This document shows positions 1 through 6,638 of a DNA stretch of 13,324 nucleotides, piece by piece; position 1 is the first letter of the stretch, and every line of letters starts with the position of its first letter. The DNA comes from Thermoanaerobacterales bacterium (GTDB taxonomy: Bacteria > Actinomycetota > Acidimicrobiia > Acidimicrobiales > JACDCH01). The notes under the pieces were generated by a model, which was not told the DNA's origin, did no database searches, and worked only from the letters and a program-made list of their open reading frames with translations. Position numbers and translations under genes: made by a program. The stretch lies in the NCBI GenBank assembly GCA_017577565.1, contig PKRH01000101.1, positions 1 through 13,324 of the forward strand. Direction: 5' to 3'.

Positions 1-37
1 CCGCGGGCGCGGCGTCGGGGCCCCCCGCCACGGCAGG

Positions 38-58
38 GCCGGCGGCCGGGCCGCCGGC
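38..58 (-). terminator. GC-rich hairpin downstream of the DHFR-family gene
   Basis: A perfect 9-bp inverted repeat (GCCGGCGGC / GCCGCCGGC) with a 3-nt loop lies 12 bp beyond the stop codon of the minus-strand dihydrofolate-reductase-family gene. The position fits transcription termination. There is no T tract on either side, so it would have to be a U-less actinobacterial-type terminator or only a stabilising 3' hairpin. Because it is symmetrical, it could also serve a plus-strand gene entering from the left edge. Confidence 0.4.
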
Positions 59-70
59 GCCCGGCCCGCC

Positions 71-631
71 CTAGCGCTTCGGCCGGAGGTGCAGGCCGGT
101 GATGCCGCACTCGAAGCGCTGGGCGTGGACGATCTCGAGGTGGCGGGCGGTGTCGGCCGCCGGGAACACCGGCATGCCGCCCCCGAGGGCGACGGGGTTG
201 ACGAACAGGTGGAGCTCGTCGATCACCCCGGCGGCGATCAGCGCCCGGGCCACCGTTCCCCCGCCCGCGACCATGATGTCGCCCCCGCTGCGGGCCTTGA
301 GCTCGCCCACCGTGTCCGCCGGGTCGCCGTTCGCCACCGTGGCGTTCCGCCAGGGCGACTCGGTGAGGGTGCGGGAGATCACGACCTTGGGCGTGTTGTT
401 CATCTGGTCGATCGAGGCCTGGTCCTCGCCCTCGGGCCCGGCCTCCCACGCCGGGATGAAGCCCTCCGCCAGCTTGCGGCCCAGCACGATCGTGTCCACG
501 GGCTTCCAGATGGCGTCCGCGTAGGCGAGGAGGTCGTCGCTCCAGGGCATCGTCATCCAGTCCATCTCGCCGTTCGGCCCGGCGATGTAGCCGTCGACGC
601 TCATCTGGAACTGGAGCTTGGTGGTGCGCAC
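71..631 (-). CDS. Dihydrofolate reductase family protein (RibD C-terminal-like domain)
   Basis: The 186-residue protein is one DHFR/RibD-C-type Rossmann-like domain. The N-terminus TTKLQFQMSVDGYIAGPNGE is the family's first strand and substrate loop. An LGRK motif near residues 50-53 and the later GGGTVARAL and IDELHLFVNPVALGGG segments are the usual NADPH-binding and C-terminal signatures. Members of this small YwjB/YyaP-like group are predicted NAD(P)H-dependent reductases; few have a known substrate, and this is not the housekeeping folate enzyme FolA. The start is GTG, supported by GAAAGGA 9 nt upstream. The gene is divergent from the SARP regulator with about 110 bp between them, so the regulator may control it (inference). 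The domain call is firm; the substrate is unknown. Confidence 0.9.
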   Translation of the reverse strand: MRTTKLQFQMSVDGYIAGPNGEMDWMTMPWSDDLLAYADAIWKPVDTIVLGRKLAEGFIPAWEAGPEGEDQASIDQMNNTPKVVISRTLTESPWRNATVANGDPADTVGELKARSGGDIMVAGGGTVARALIAAGVIDELHLFVNPVALGGGMPVFPAADTARHLEIVHAQRFECGITGLHLRPKR

Positions 632-685
632 GGGATCGCGTCCTTTCTCGTCTCGTCGTCGGTGCGACCACCGTCGCAGGGGCCG

Positions 686-703
686 TTGACGGGATCTTGA
701 CGG
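686..703 (+). promoter_or_regulatory. Tandem TTGACGG heptamers at 11-bp period (putative SARP operator)
   Basis: TTGACGG occurs at 686-692 and again at 697-703, an exact 11-bp direct repeat in the intergenic region between the divergent DHFR-family and SARP genes. SARP-family activators are known to bind direct heptamer repeats phased by about one or two helical turns, usually near the -35 region. The site lies about 25 bp before the -10-like TACGGT of the SARP gene, so it could mediate autoregulation or control of the divergent gene. Binding is inferred. TTGACG also resembles a sigma-70 -35 hexamer, but the distance to the -10 is too long for a normal spacer. Confidence 0.4.
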
Positions 704-727
704 TCGGGTGGCGTCGGGGCCGTCGAC

Positions 728-733
728 TACGGT
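728..733 (+). promoter_or_regulatory. -10-like element for a leaderless SARP transcript
   Basis: TACGGT ends 8 nt before the preferred GTG start of the SARP gene. Transcription would therefore begin at or next to the start codon, giving a leaderless mRNA, which is common in actinobacteria. No Shine-Dalgarno sequence precedes the GTG, which agrees. No good -35 lies at 16-18 bp, so an activator may be needed. Confidence 0.4.
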
Positions 734-741
734 CGCCCGCC

Positions 742-3700
742 GTGCGGTTCGGCGTGCTCCTCCCGATCACGGCGTGGACCGACGCCGGCGAGGAGGTCCC
801 GATCCAGGGCGTCAAGGTGCGGGCGGTGCTGGCCGACCTGGTCGTGCACGTCGGCGAGGCGGTGACCGCGGACCGGCTGGTGGACGACGTGTGGGGCGAG
901 AGCCCGGGCAGCCGCAACCCGGCGGGCACGCTGTCGTCGAAGGTGTCGCAGCTCCGGCGGGCCTTCGAGGCGGCCGAGCCGGGCGCCCGGTCGCTGCTGC
1001 GGTCGCCGCCGCCGGGCTACGAGCTCGCCGTCGACCCGGCCGCCGTCGACGCCGTCCAGTTCACCCGGCTGCTCGACGAGGCCCGGGCGGCGAGCGACCC
1101 GGCGGTCGTGGCCGCCACGCTCACCCGGGCGCTCGCCCTCTGGCGGGGGCCGGCCTACGGGGAGTTCGCCGACGCGCCCTTCGCCCGGGCCGCCGCAGCC
1201 CGGCTGGAGGAGCAGCGCCTCACCGCCCACGAGCTGCTGGCTCGCAGCCGGCTCGAGCTCGGCGAGCACGCCGCGGTCGCCGACGAGCTGCGCGAGCTGG
1301 TCGCGGCCCACCCCTGGCGCGAGGGGCTGCGGATGGCGCACGTCCTCGCCCTCTACCGCTCGGGGCGGCAGGCCGATGCGCTCGCCAGCTTCGAGGAGTA
1401 CCGCCGGGCCCTGCTCGAGGAGCTGGGCCTCGACCCCAGCCCGGAGGCGGCGGCGCTCCAGCACGCCATCCTCGTGCAGGACCCGTCGCTCGCGCCGCCG
1501 GCGCCGGTCGCGCCCCGCCGGGCGGGCAACCTCCCCGCGCCCCGGACGGCGCTCGTCGGGCGCGAGGGCGACCTCGACGACGTGGTGGCGCTGCTCGGGG
1601 GCGGCGCCCGGCTGGTCACGCTCACCGGGCCCGGGGGCGTCGGCAAGACGAGCCTGGCCCTGGAGGCGGCCCGCCGGGTGGCCGACCGCTTCGCCGACGG
1701 CGCGTGGTTGGTCGAGCTCGCCGGCCTCGAGCGGGGCGCCGGCGGGGGCTCGCCGGCGGTGGTCGCCGAGGTCGTCCTGGCCGCGCTGGCCATCCGCCAG
1801 GCCGCCGAGGACCGGCCGGGGGTGACGCCGGTGGCCCGGCTGGCCGAGGCGCTGGCGGGCCGGCGCACGCTGCTGGTGCTCGACAACTGCGAGCACGTCG
1901 TCGACGCCGTCGCCCGCCTGGTGGACGAGCTGCTGCGCGCCGCCCCCGACGCCGTCGTGCTGGCGACGAGCCGGGAGCGCCTCGCCGTCGAGGGCGAGGT
2001 GGTCCGCACCGTCCGTCCGCTCGACGCGCCCGGCCCGGACCAGCAGCGCGACGTCGAGGCCGTCCGGCGGGCCAGCGCCGTCCGGCTGCTGGTCGAGCGG
2101 GCCCGGGCCGCCGGGGCCGAGGTCGACGTCGACGAGGCCTCGGCGCCGCTGCTCGCCACCCTGGTCCGCAGGCTCGACGGCCTGCCGCTGGCGCTCGAGC
2201 TCGCCGCCACGGTGGTGCCGGCCCTCGGGCTCGCCGAGGTCGCGAGCCGCCTCGGCGACCGGTTCTGGCTGCTCGGCGGGCGGCGCGGCGGCCCGGCCCG
2301 GCACCGGACCCTCGCGGCCGTCATCGGCTGGAGCTGGGACCTGTTGGACGAGGCCGAGCGGTGCCTGCTGCGGCGGCTGGCGGTGCACGCCGACGGCTGG
2401 ACGCTGGAGGCCGCGGTGGCGGTGGGCGCGGGCCCCGACCTGCCGGCCGCGGCGGTGCCCGGCGTGCTCGCCCGGCTGGTCGACCGCTCGCTCGTCGTGG
2501 CCGCCCACGGCCCGGCGGGGACCCGGTACCACCTGCTGGAGTCGGTGGCCGCCTACGCCGCCGAGCGACTGGCCGAGGCCGGCGAGGCCGGCGAGATCCG
2601 CGGCCGCCACCTGGACTTCCACCTGGCGCAGGCCGAGCGGGCGGCGGCGGGGCTGCACGGCGCCGCCCAGGGGCGGTGGCTCGGCCGGCTCGACGCCGAG
2701 GGCGCCAACCTGCGCGCCGCCCTGGACACCGCGGTCGGCGGCGGCCGGACCGACGCCGCCCAGCGGCTGACCGCCGCCCTCGGCTGGTACTGGACGCTGC
2801 GGGGCCGGCTCGCGGAGGCCGCCCGCGCCCTCGACCGGTCCCTGGCACCGGGCGACGAGGGCGGAGCGGTGACGCCGGCGGCGGCGTGGTCGCGCGTGTG
2901 GCGGGCGGTCGTCGCCGCCCTGCGCGGCGATCCGGCGGCGGGGACGCACCGGGCCGCGGCGCTGGCGGCGGTCCCCGCCCTCGGCGATGCCGCCGCCGGC
3001 CGGGCCCTCGCCGTGCTCGCCTACACCGGTCTCCACGACGGCGAGGTCGAGGACGCCGGCTCGCTGCTGGCCGACGCCCGGGCGCGGTGCGCGGCGGCGA
3101 GGGACGGCTGGGGCGAGGCGGTGGCCCTGGCCGGGCTGGCGGTCCTCCCGCACGCGCGCGCCGACGTCGGGGCCATGACCTCGGCCATCCGCCGGGCCGA
3201 CCGGCTGTTCGCCGCGGCGGGGGACGGCTGGGGCCGGGCCGTGGTGGCCAACCTGCGGGCCGCGGCGGCCGAGCTGGCGGGCGACCTCGACGAGGCCGCC
3301 CGGGTCCTCGACCAGGGGCGCCGAGCGGCCGAGCGGCTCGGCCTCTGGAGCGAGGTGGCGACCAGCCTCGGGTGGTCGGCGTGGATCGACGTCGAGCGCG
3401 GCGAGCTCGACCGGGCACGGGAGGTCGCCCGCCGCGCGCTGCGGCTGGCCGACGAGCAGGGGGTGCGCTCGACCCGCATCCAGGCGGCGATGGCGCTCGC
3501 CTTCGCCGCCCGCCGGGCCGGCGACCTCGACACGGCCGAGGTGCACCTGCGCCGGCTCGTCGACTGGGCGGGCGAGGACCCCAGCGAGGCCGACGCCGCC
3601 TACCTCACGACCGTGCTCGCCGAGCTGGGGCGGGTCACCGCTCGCCGGGGCGCGCCCGGCCCGGCCGCCGAGCTGCTGGTCCGGGCCCTCGACCTGGCCC

Positions 3701-4107
3701 TGGCCCGGGGCTTCCCCCGGGACGCGGCCTTCGCGCTCCTGGGCGGCGCCCTCGTCGCCGCCCAGCAGGCCCGCTGGGAGGACGTCGCCCGCCTGATCGG
3801 CGCGGTCGATCGCCGGCTGGCCGACGCCGGCGTGGCGGCGTCGCCCTCGGAGCGGCAGGACATCGACGACCTCCGGGCGCGGGGCCGGGCGGCGTTGACC
3901 CGGGAGAGGTTCGACGAGCTGCGCCGCGAGGGCCGGGCCGCCGACCCGGCGACGGCACGCGCCCTGCTCCTGGCGGCCGGCGGGGCGCCGGGCGGGCGCG
4001 GGCCCGACCCTCAGACCTGGACGCCGGGCTCGCCGGCGACGACCGTCCACGTGCCGGCCGTGGTGACCGGCGAGTCGGGCACGAGCGTCGACTCGGCCAC
4101 CTGGTAG
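742..4107 (+). CDS. SARP/AfsR-like transcriptional regulator (wHTH-BTAD-NB-ARC-TPR)
   Basis: This large regulator of about 1121 residues has four parts. Residues 1-93 form an OmpR-type winged helix (start MRFGVLLP, ADRLVDDVWGE, SKVSQLRRAFE). Residues ~100-250 form a BTAD domain ending in LGLDPSPEAAALQ. An NB-ARC/STAND ATPase follows, with Walker A GPGGVGKTS (K302), Walker B LLVLDNCEH (D381), an ATSRERL sensor (409-414) and GLPLALELAA (480 on). The rest, from ~620 to ~1060, is alpha-helical TPR-like repeat. There is no C-terminal LuxR HTH. In the AfsR family, ATP binding and oligomerisation control binding to heptamer repeats at antibiotic or metabolic promoters. I chose GTG 742 because homologues begin MRFGVL; TTG 697 would add 15 Arg-rich residues. 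The last ~40 residues look like an extension and overlap phoD antisense. The target genes are unknown. Confidence 0.9.
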   Translation: MRFGVLLPITAWTDAGEEVPIQGVKVRAVLADLVVHVGEAVTADRLVDDVWGESPGSRNPAGTLSSKVSQLRRAFEAAEPGARSLLRSPPPGYELAVDPAAVDAVQFTRLLDEARAASDPAVVAATLTRALALWRGPAYGEFADAPFARAAAARLEEQRLTAHELLARSRLELGEHAAVADELRELVAAHPWREGLRMAHVLALYRSGRQADALASFEEYRRALLEELGLDPSPEAAALQHAILVQDPSLAPPAPVAPRRAGNLPAPRTALVGREGDLDDVVALLGGGARLVTLTGPGGVGKTSLALEAARRVADRFADGAWLVELAGLERGAGGGSPAVVAEVVLAALAIRQAAEDRPGVTPVARLAEALAGRRTLLVLDNCEHVVDAVARLVDELLRAAPDAVVLATSRERLAVEGEVVRTVRPLDAPGPDQQRDVEAVRRASAVRLLVERARAAGAEVDVDEASAPLLATLVRRLDGLPLALELAATVVPALGLAEVASRLGDRFWLLGGRRGGPARHRTLAAVIGWSWDLLDEAERCLLRRLAVHADGWTLEAAVAVGAGPDLPAAAVPGVLARLVDRSLVVAAHGPAGTRYHLLESVAAYAAERLAEAGEAGEIRGRHLDFHLAQAERAAAGLHGAAQGRWLGRLDAEGANLRAALDTAVGGGRTDAAQRLTAALGWYWTLRGRLAEAARALDRSLAPGDEGGAVTPAAAWSRVWRAVVAALRGDPAAGTHRAAALAAVPALGDAAAGRALAVLAYTGLHDGEVEDAGSLLADARARCAAARDGWGEAVALAGLAVLPHARADVGAMTSAIRRADRLFAAAGDGWGRAVVANLRAAAAELAGDLDEAARVLDQGRRAAERLGLWSEVATSLGWSAWIDVERGELDRAREVARRALRLADEQGVRSTRIQAAMALAFAARRAGDLDTAEVHLRRLVDWAGEDPSEADAAYLTTVLAELGRVTARRGAPGPAAELLVRALDLALARGFPRDAAFALLGGALVAAQQARWEDVARLIGAVDRRLADAGVAASPSERQDIDDLRARGRAALTRERFDELRREGRAADPATARALLLAAGGAPGGRGPDPQTWTPGSPATTVHVPAVVTGESGTSVDSATW

Positions 4108-5615
4108 CGGGCCACCAGCTCCGTCCCGGTGGCCTCGGCCACCATGTAGCCCCGCCGCCGGGTGTCGGCGAAGTGCACGTGGGGCAGCTGGCGGATGAGC
4201 TGCTCGGCCACGTCCTCCAGCCCGGCGGGGAAGGTCGAGCTGATCGAGCCGCCGACCAGCTCGACGCCCCGGACCTCGGTCGAGGGCGAGCCGTCGGGCA
4301 GCTCGTCGACGAGGTCGCCGACGCCGGCCGCGTGGATGTCGCCGGTGACGACGACCGGGTTGACGACCCCGCCCTCGTCGAGCAGCTGGAGCAGCCGCCG
4401 CCGGGCGTGGGGGTAGCCGTCCCACTGGTCGGGGTTGTAGAGGGAGCCCGCGAAGGGCATCGACGTCATGACGACCTGGTTGGCGATGACGTCCCAGGTG
4501 GCGCGGGAGGTGGCGAAGCTCCGGGCCAGCCACGCCTCCTGCTCGGCCCCGAGCAGCGTGCGACCCTCCCGGGTGCGCTCGTCGCAGGTGGGGCCGAGGC
4601 TGCCGGTGCAGGCCTGGGGGTCGCGGTACTGGCGGGTGTCGAGCACGTGGAACCTCGCCAGCCGGCCCCAGTCGAACGCCCGGTGGATGCGCAGGTGGGG
4701 GCCGTCCGGCGGTGGCACCCGCACGGGCTGGTGCTCCCACCAGGCCTGGTAGGCGGCGGCCCGGCGGGCGGCGAAGGCCGGCGCCTCGGCGGGGTCCTCC
4801 GGCACGAGGCCGGCGTAGTTGTTCTCGACCTCGTGGTCGTCCCAGGTGACGACCCACGGGCAGGCGGCGTGGGCGGCCTGGAGGGCGGGGTCGCCCTTGT
4901 AGAGGCCGTAGCGGTTCCGGTACTCCTCCAGCGTCCGCACCTCGGCGCTGTTGTGCGGGCGCACCGCGCTCGCGCTGACGCCGCCCTCGTAGATGTAGTC
5001 ACCGAGGTGCACCACGAGGTCGGGGTCCTCGGACGGGGCGTGGGCCCACAGCGGCCAGTGGCCCTGCTGCCAGTTCTGGCAGCTGGCGAAGAGGAACCGC
5101 AGCGGGTCCCGCCGGTGGCCGGGGGCGGGGGCCGTGCGGGTGCGCCCGACCGGGCTGACCTCGTCGCCGACGACGAACCGGTAGTGGTACCAGCGGGCGG
5201 GGGCGAGCCCGCCGACGTCGACGTGCACCGAGTGCCCCCAGGCGGGCGAGGCGACGGCGGTGCCCGACCGCACGACGCGACGGAAGGCGTCGTCGTGGGC
5301 GACCTCCCAGCGCACCGGCACGTCGACGGCCGGCATGCCCCCGCCCTCGAGCGGCGCCGGCGCCAGGCGGGTCCACAGCACGACCCGGTGGGGCAGGGGG
5401 TCGCCGGAGGCGACGCCCAGGCGGAAGAGCCCGTCGGGCAGCCGGGCGGGGGGCTGCGGCGGCCGGTGGCAGCCGGGGCGCCCCCAGCCGACGATCGGCA
5501 GCGTGGCCCCGAGCGCCAGCGCACCGGTGAGGAACCGCCGGCGGGTCGCCGCCGGGGGCCGACCCGGGTCCGGGTCGGGGTGGGACGTCGGACGGTCGTC
5601 GGCGTGGCTGGTCAT
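4011..5615 (-). CDS. phoD: PhoD-type alkaline phosphatase/phosphodiesterase, Tat-exported
   Basis: This 534-residue protein is a PhoD-family metallophosphoesterase, a group of Ca/Fe enzymes that release phosphate from mono- and diesters outside the cytoplasm. The N-terminus carries a twin-arginine signal (TRRRFLTGALALGATLPIVG), so Tat export is expected. An N-terminal PhoD beta domain (FRLGVASGDPLPHRVVLWTR) comes first. Then come FASCQN (C179), HLGDYIYEGG (D206), WDDHEVENNY (258-267), FHVLDTRQYR and VVTGDIHAAG (D426, H428), which supply the metal and active-site residues. ATG 5615 follows a GGGGGGAGG Shine-Dalgarno stretch; an in-frame GTG at 5654 would add 13 residues before the signal. Its 3' end overlaps the SARP gene by 97 bp. 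No PHO-box GTTCACC repeat is visible. Exact specificity, phosphatase or phospholipase D-like, cannot be told. Confidence 0.92.
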   Translation of the reverse strand: MTSHADDRPTSHPDPDPGRPPAATRRRFLTGALALGATLPIVGWGRPGCHRPPQPPARLPDGLFRLGVASGDPLPHRVVLWTRLAPAPLEGGGMPAVDVPVRWEVAHDDAFRRVVRSGTAVASPAWGHSVHVDVGGLAPARWYHYRFVVGDEVSPVGRTRTAPAPGHRRDPLRFLFASCQNWQQGHWPLWAHAPSEDPDLVVHLGDYIYEGGVSASAVRPHNSAEVRTLEEYRNRYGLYKGDPALQAAHAACPWVVTWDDHEVENNYAGLVPEDPAEAPAFAARRAAAYQAWWEHQPVRVPPPDGPHLRIHRAFDWGRLARFHVLDTRQYRDPQACTGSLGPTCDERTREGRTLLGAEQEAWLARSFATSRATWDVIANQVVMTSMPFAGSLYNPDQWDGYPHARRRLLQLLDEGGVVNPVVVTGDIHAAGVGDLVDELPDGSPSTEVRGVELVGGSISSTFPAGLEDVAEQLIRQLPHVHFADTRRRGYMVAEATGTELVARYQVAESTLVPDSPVTTAGTWTVVAGEPGVQV

Positions 5616-5670
5616 GCGCCTCCCCCCTCGCGCACCCCTCGTCGCGCCCCGCACGGGGCCGCCGGCGGGG

Positions 5671-5692
5671 ACCCTAGCGGCACAGGGGTGCC
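5671..5692 (-). promoter_or_regulatory. Putative phoD -10 with adjacent GGCAC-AGGG-GTGCC inverted repeat
   Basis: On the minus strand TAGGGT (5676-5671) is a good -10 of the same TA-S-N-N-T type seen elsewhere in the window, and would give a leader of about 48 nt before the phoD ATG. Immediately upstream of it lies a perfect 5-bp inverted repeat with a 4-nt spacer, GGCACAGGGGTGCC (5679-5692). Its place between -10 and -35 suits a repressor operator. No clear -35 is present. Function is inferred. Confidence 0.35.
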
Positions 5693-5782
5693 ACGCGCGG
5701 CCGTCGCGATCCGCTACGGTGGCGGCCGCGTCGGGCGCGGCCTCGCCGGGCCCTGGACCTGCTCGTGCCGCCGCGCCCGGAG

Positions 5783-5811
5783 TTTGCCTCCACCACGCGC
5801 CGCGCTAGCAT
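5783..5811 (+). promoter_or_regulatory. Promoter of the infA-rplQ ribosomal operon
   Basis: TTTGCC (5783-5788) and TAGCAT (5806-5811) are separated by 17 bp and fit a sigma-70-type promoter. Transcription would begin near 5818 and leave a leader of about 77 nt before the infA start. The same GTTTGCC element and a related -10 (TAGGCT) precede rplM, which strengthens the call. The region right after it is less GC-rich than its surroundings, as expected near a promoter. Confidence 0.6.
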
Positions 5812-5880
5812 GTTCAGTCGGCTCTCGGCGCTACTGGTTGTTTCCGCGCGTCTTCGGCCACCCTCGTTCCCCAACACGTG

Positions 5881-5886
5881 TAGGAG
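5881..5886 (+). promoter_or_regulatory. Shine-Dalgarno sequence that decides a CTG start for infA
   Basis: TAGGAG is followed by an 8-nt spacer and then CTG in the infA frame. No ATG, GTG or TTG lies at usable distance: the nearest in-frame alternatives are TTG 5838, upstream of this site and without its own Shine-Dalgarno, and ATG 5925, which would remove ten conserved N-terminal residues. Confidence 0.65.
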
Positions 5887-5894
5887 CATCCGCC

Positions 5895-6119
5895 CTGCCG
5901 AAACCAAAGGAAGATGCGATCGTCATGGAGGGGACCGTCGTGGAGCCCCTCCCCAACGCGATGTTCCGTGTCGAGCTCGAGAACGGCCACCAGGTGCTGG
6001 CCCACATCTCCGGCAAGATGCGGATGCACTACATCCGCATCCTCCCTGGTGACCGGGTGCAGGTGGAGCTCACGCCCTACGACCTCACCAGGGGTCGCAT
6101 CACCTATCGCTACAAGTGA
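5895..6119 (+). CDS. infA: Translation initiation factor IF-1
   Basis: IF1 is a one-domain S1/OB-fold protein that binds the 30S A site and works with IF2 and IF3 to choose the initiator tRNA and start codon. The 74-residue product (M)PKPKEDAIVMEG, then VEPLPNAMFRVELENGH, ISGKMRMHYIRILPGDRV and ELTPYDLTRGRI, is nearly textbook IF1 and of normal length. The start appears to be CTG at 5895, placed by TAGGAG eight bases upstream; ATG 5925 would delete the first beta strand's lead-in. It opens the ribosomal operon, 9 nt before rpmJ. The near-cognate start may limit or autoregulate IF1 synthesis (inference). Product identity is certain; the start is likely. Confidence 0.93.
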   Translation: MPKPKEDAIVMEGTVVEPLPNAMFRVELENGHQVLAHISGKMRMHYIRILPGDRVQVELTPYDLTRGRITYRYK

Positions 6120-6128
6120 CGGAGCGCC

Positions 6129-6242
6129 ATGAAGGTACGTCCGAGCGTCAAGCCCATCTGTGAGAAGTGCAAGGTGATCCGCCGCCACGGGCGCGTGCGG
6201 GTCATCTGCCCCAACCCGCGCCACAAGCAGCGCCAGGGCTAG
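6129..6242 (+). CDS. rpmJ: Large-subunit ribosomal protein L36 (bL36, zinc-binding type)
   Basis: This 37-residue basic protein has the complete bL36 pattern: MKVRPSVKPICEKCKVI at the start and RVRVICPNPRHKQRQG at the end. C11, C14, C27 and H32 form the zinc ribbon, so this is the zinc-containing C+ form. It binds 23S rRNA near the base of the L7/L12 stalk. The ATG has GGAG four bases upstream, and the gene begins nine bases after infA, which indicates co-transcription. It is the standard length for the family. No second, zinc-free paralogue is seen in this window. Confidence 0.95.
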   Translation: MKVRPSVKPICEKCKVIRRHGRVRVICPNPRHKQRQG

Positions 6243-6260
6243 AGGAGACCCCCCGCATCC

Positions 6261-6638
6261 ATGGCACGCATCGCCGGCGTCGACATCCCCCGCGACAAGC
6301 GGCTCGAGATCTCCCTCACCTACATCTTCGGCATCGGGCGCACGCGGTCGAAGGAGATCTGCGCCGCCCTCGACATCGACCCCGACACCCGGGTGCGCGA
6401 CCTCACCGACGACGAGGTGGCGCGCATCCGCAACCACATCGAGGCCAACTACAAGGTCGAGGGCGACCTCCGGCGCGAGATCCAGCAGGACATCAAGCGC
6501 AAGATGGAGATCGGCTGCTGGCAGGGCCTCCGTCACCGCCGGGGCCTGCCCGTGCGCGGTCAGCGCACCCAGACCAACGCCCGCACCCGCAAGGGCCCGA
6601 GGAAGACCGTCGCCGGGAAGAAGAAGGTCCGCAAGTAA
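6261..6638 (+). CDS. rpsM: Small-subunit ribosomal protein S13 (uS13)
   Basis: The 125-residue product begins MARIAGVDIPRDKRLEISLT and carries the helix-turn motif YIFGIGRTRS, the GLRHRRGLPVRGQRTQTNAR signature and a very basic C-terminal tail (KGPRKTVAGKKKVRK) that reaches the P-site tRNA. S13 sits on the 30S head and forms bridges to L5 on the 50S subunit. AGGAG precedes the ATG by 13 nt, slightly long. It follows rpmJ by 18 bp and its TAA stop overlaps the ATG of rpsK (TAATG), so the two are probably translationally coupled. Length and sequence are ordinary for actinobacteria. Confidence 0.97.
   Translation: MARIAGVDIPRDKRLEISLTYIFGIGRTRSKEICAALDIDPDTRVRDLTDDEVARIRNHIEANYKVEGDLRREIQQDIKRKMEIGCWQGLRHRRGLPVRGQRTQTNARTRKGPRKTVAGKKKVRK

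Noticed and set aside
89..700. Plus-strand open frames opposite the DHFR-family gene
   Set aside because: They are antisense shadows of a gene with clear family motifs and have no ribosome-binding site of their own.
697..741. TTG 697 as the SARP start
   Set aside because: It adds 15 residues (TVGWRRGRRLRSPAV) absent from the family, and the -10-like TACGGT would lie inside the coding region.
727..4857. Long minus-strand open frame opposite the SARP gene
   Set aside because: The Arg/Gly/Pro-rich composition comes from the GC-rich codon pattern of the opposite strand; no domain is recognisable.
5714..5720. CTACGGT as a second infA promoter
   Set aside because: It matches the SARP -10, but no -35 is present at a proper distance and TTTGCC/TAGCAT at 5783-5811 is better placed.
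708..6119. Very long plus-strand open frame (about 1800 codons) ending in infA
   Set aside because: It is an Arg/Pro/Gly-rich shadow of the SARP frame and the antisense of phoD. Only the last 75 codons, infA, are real.
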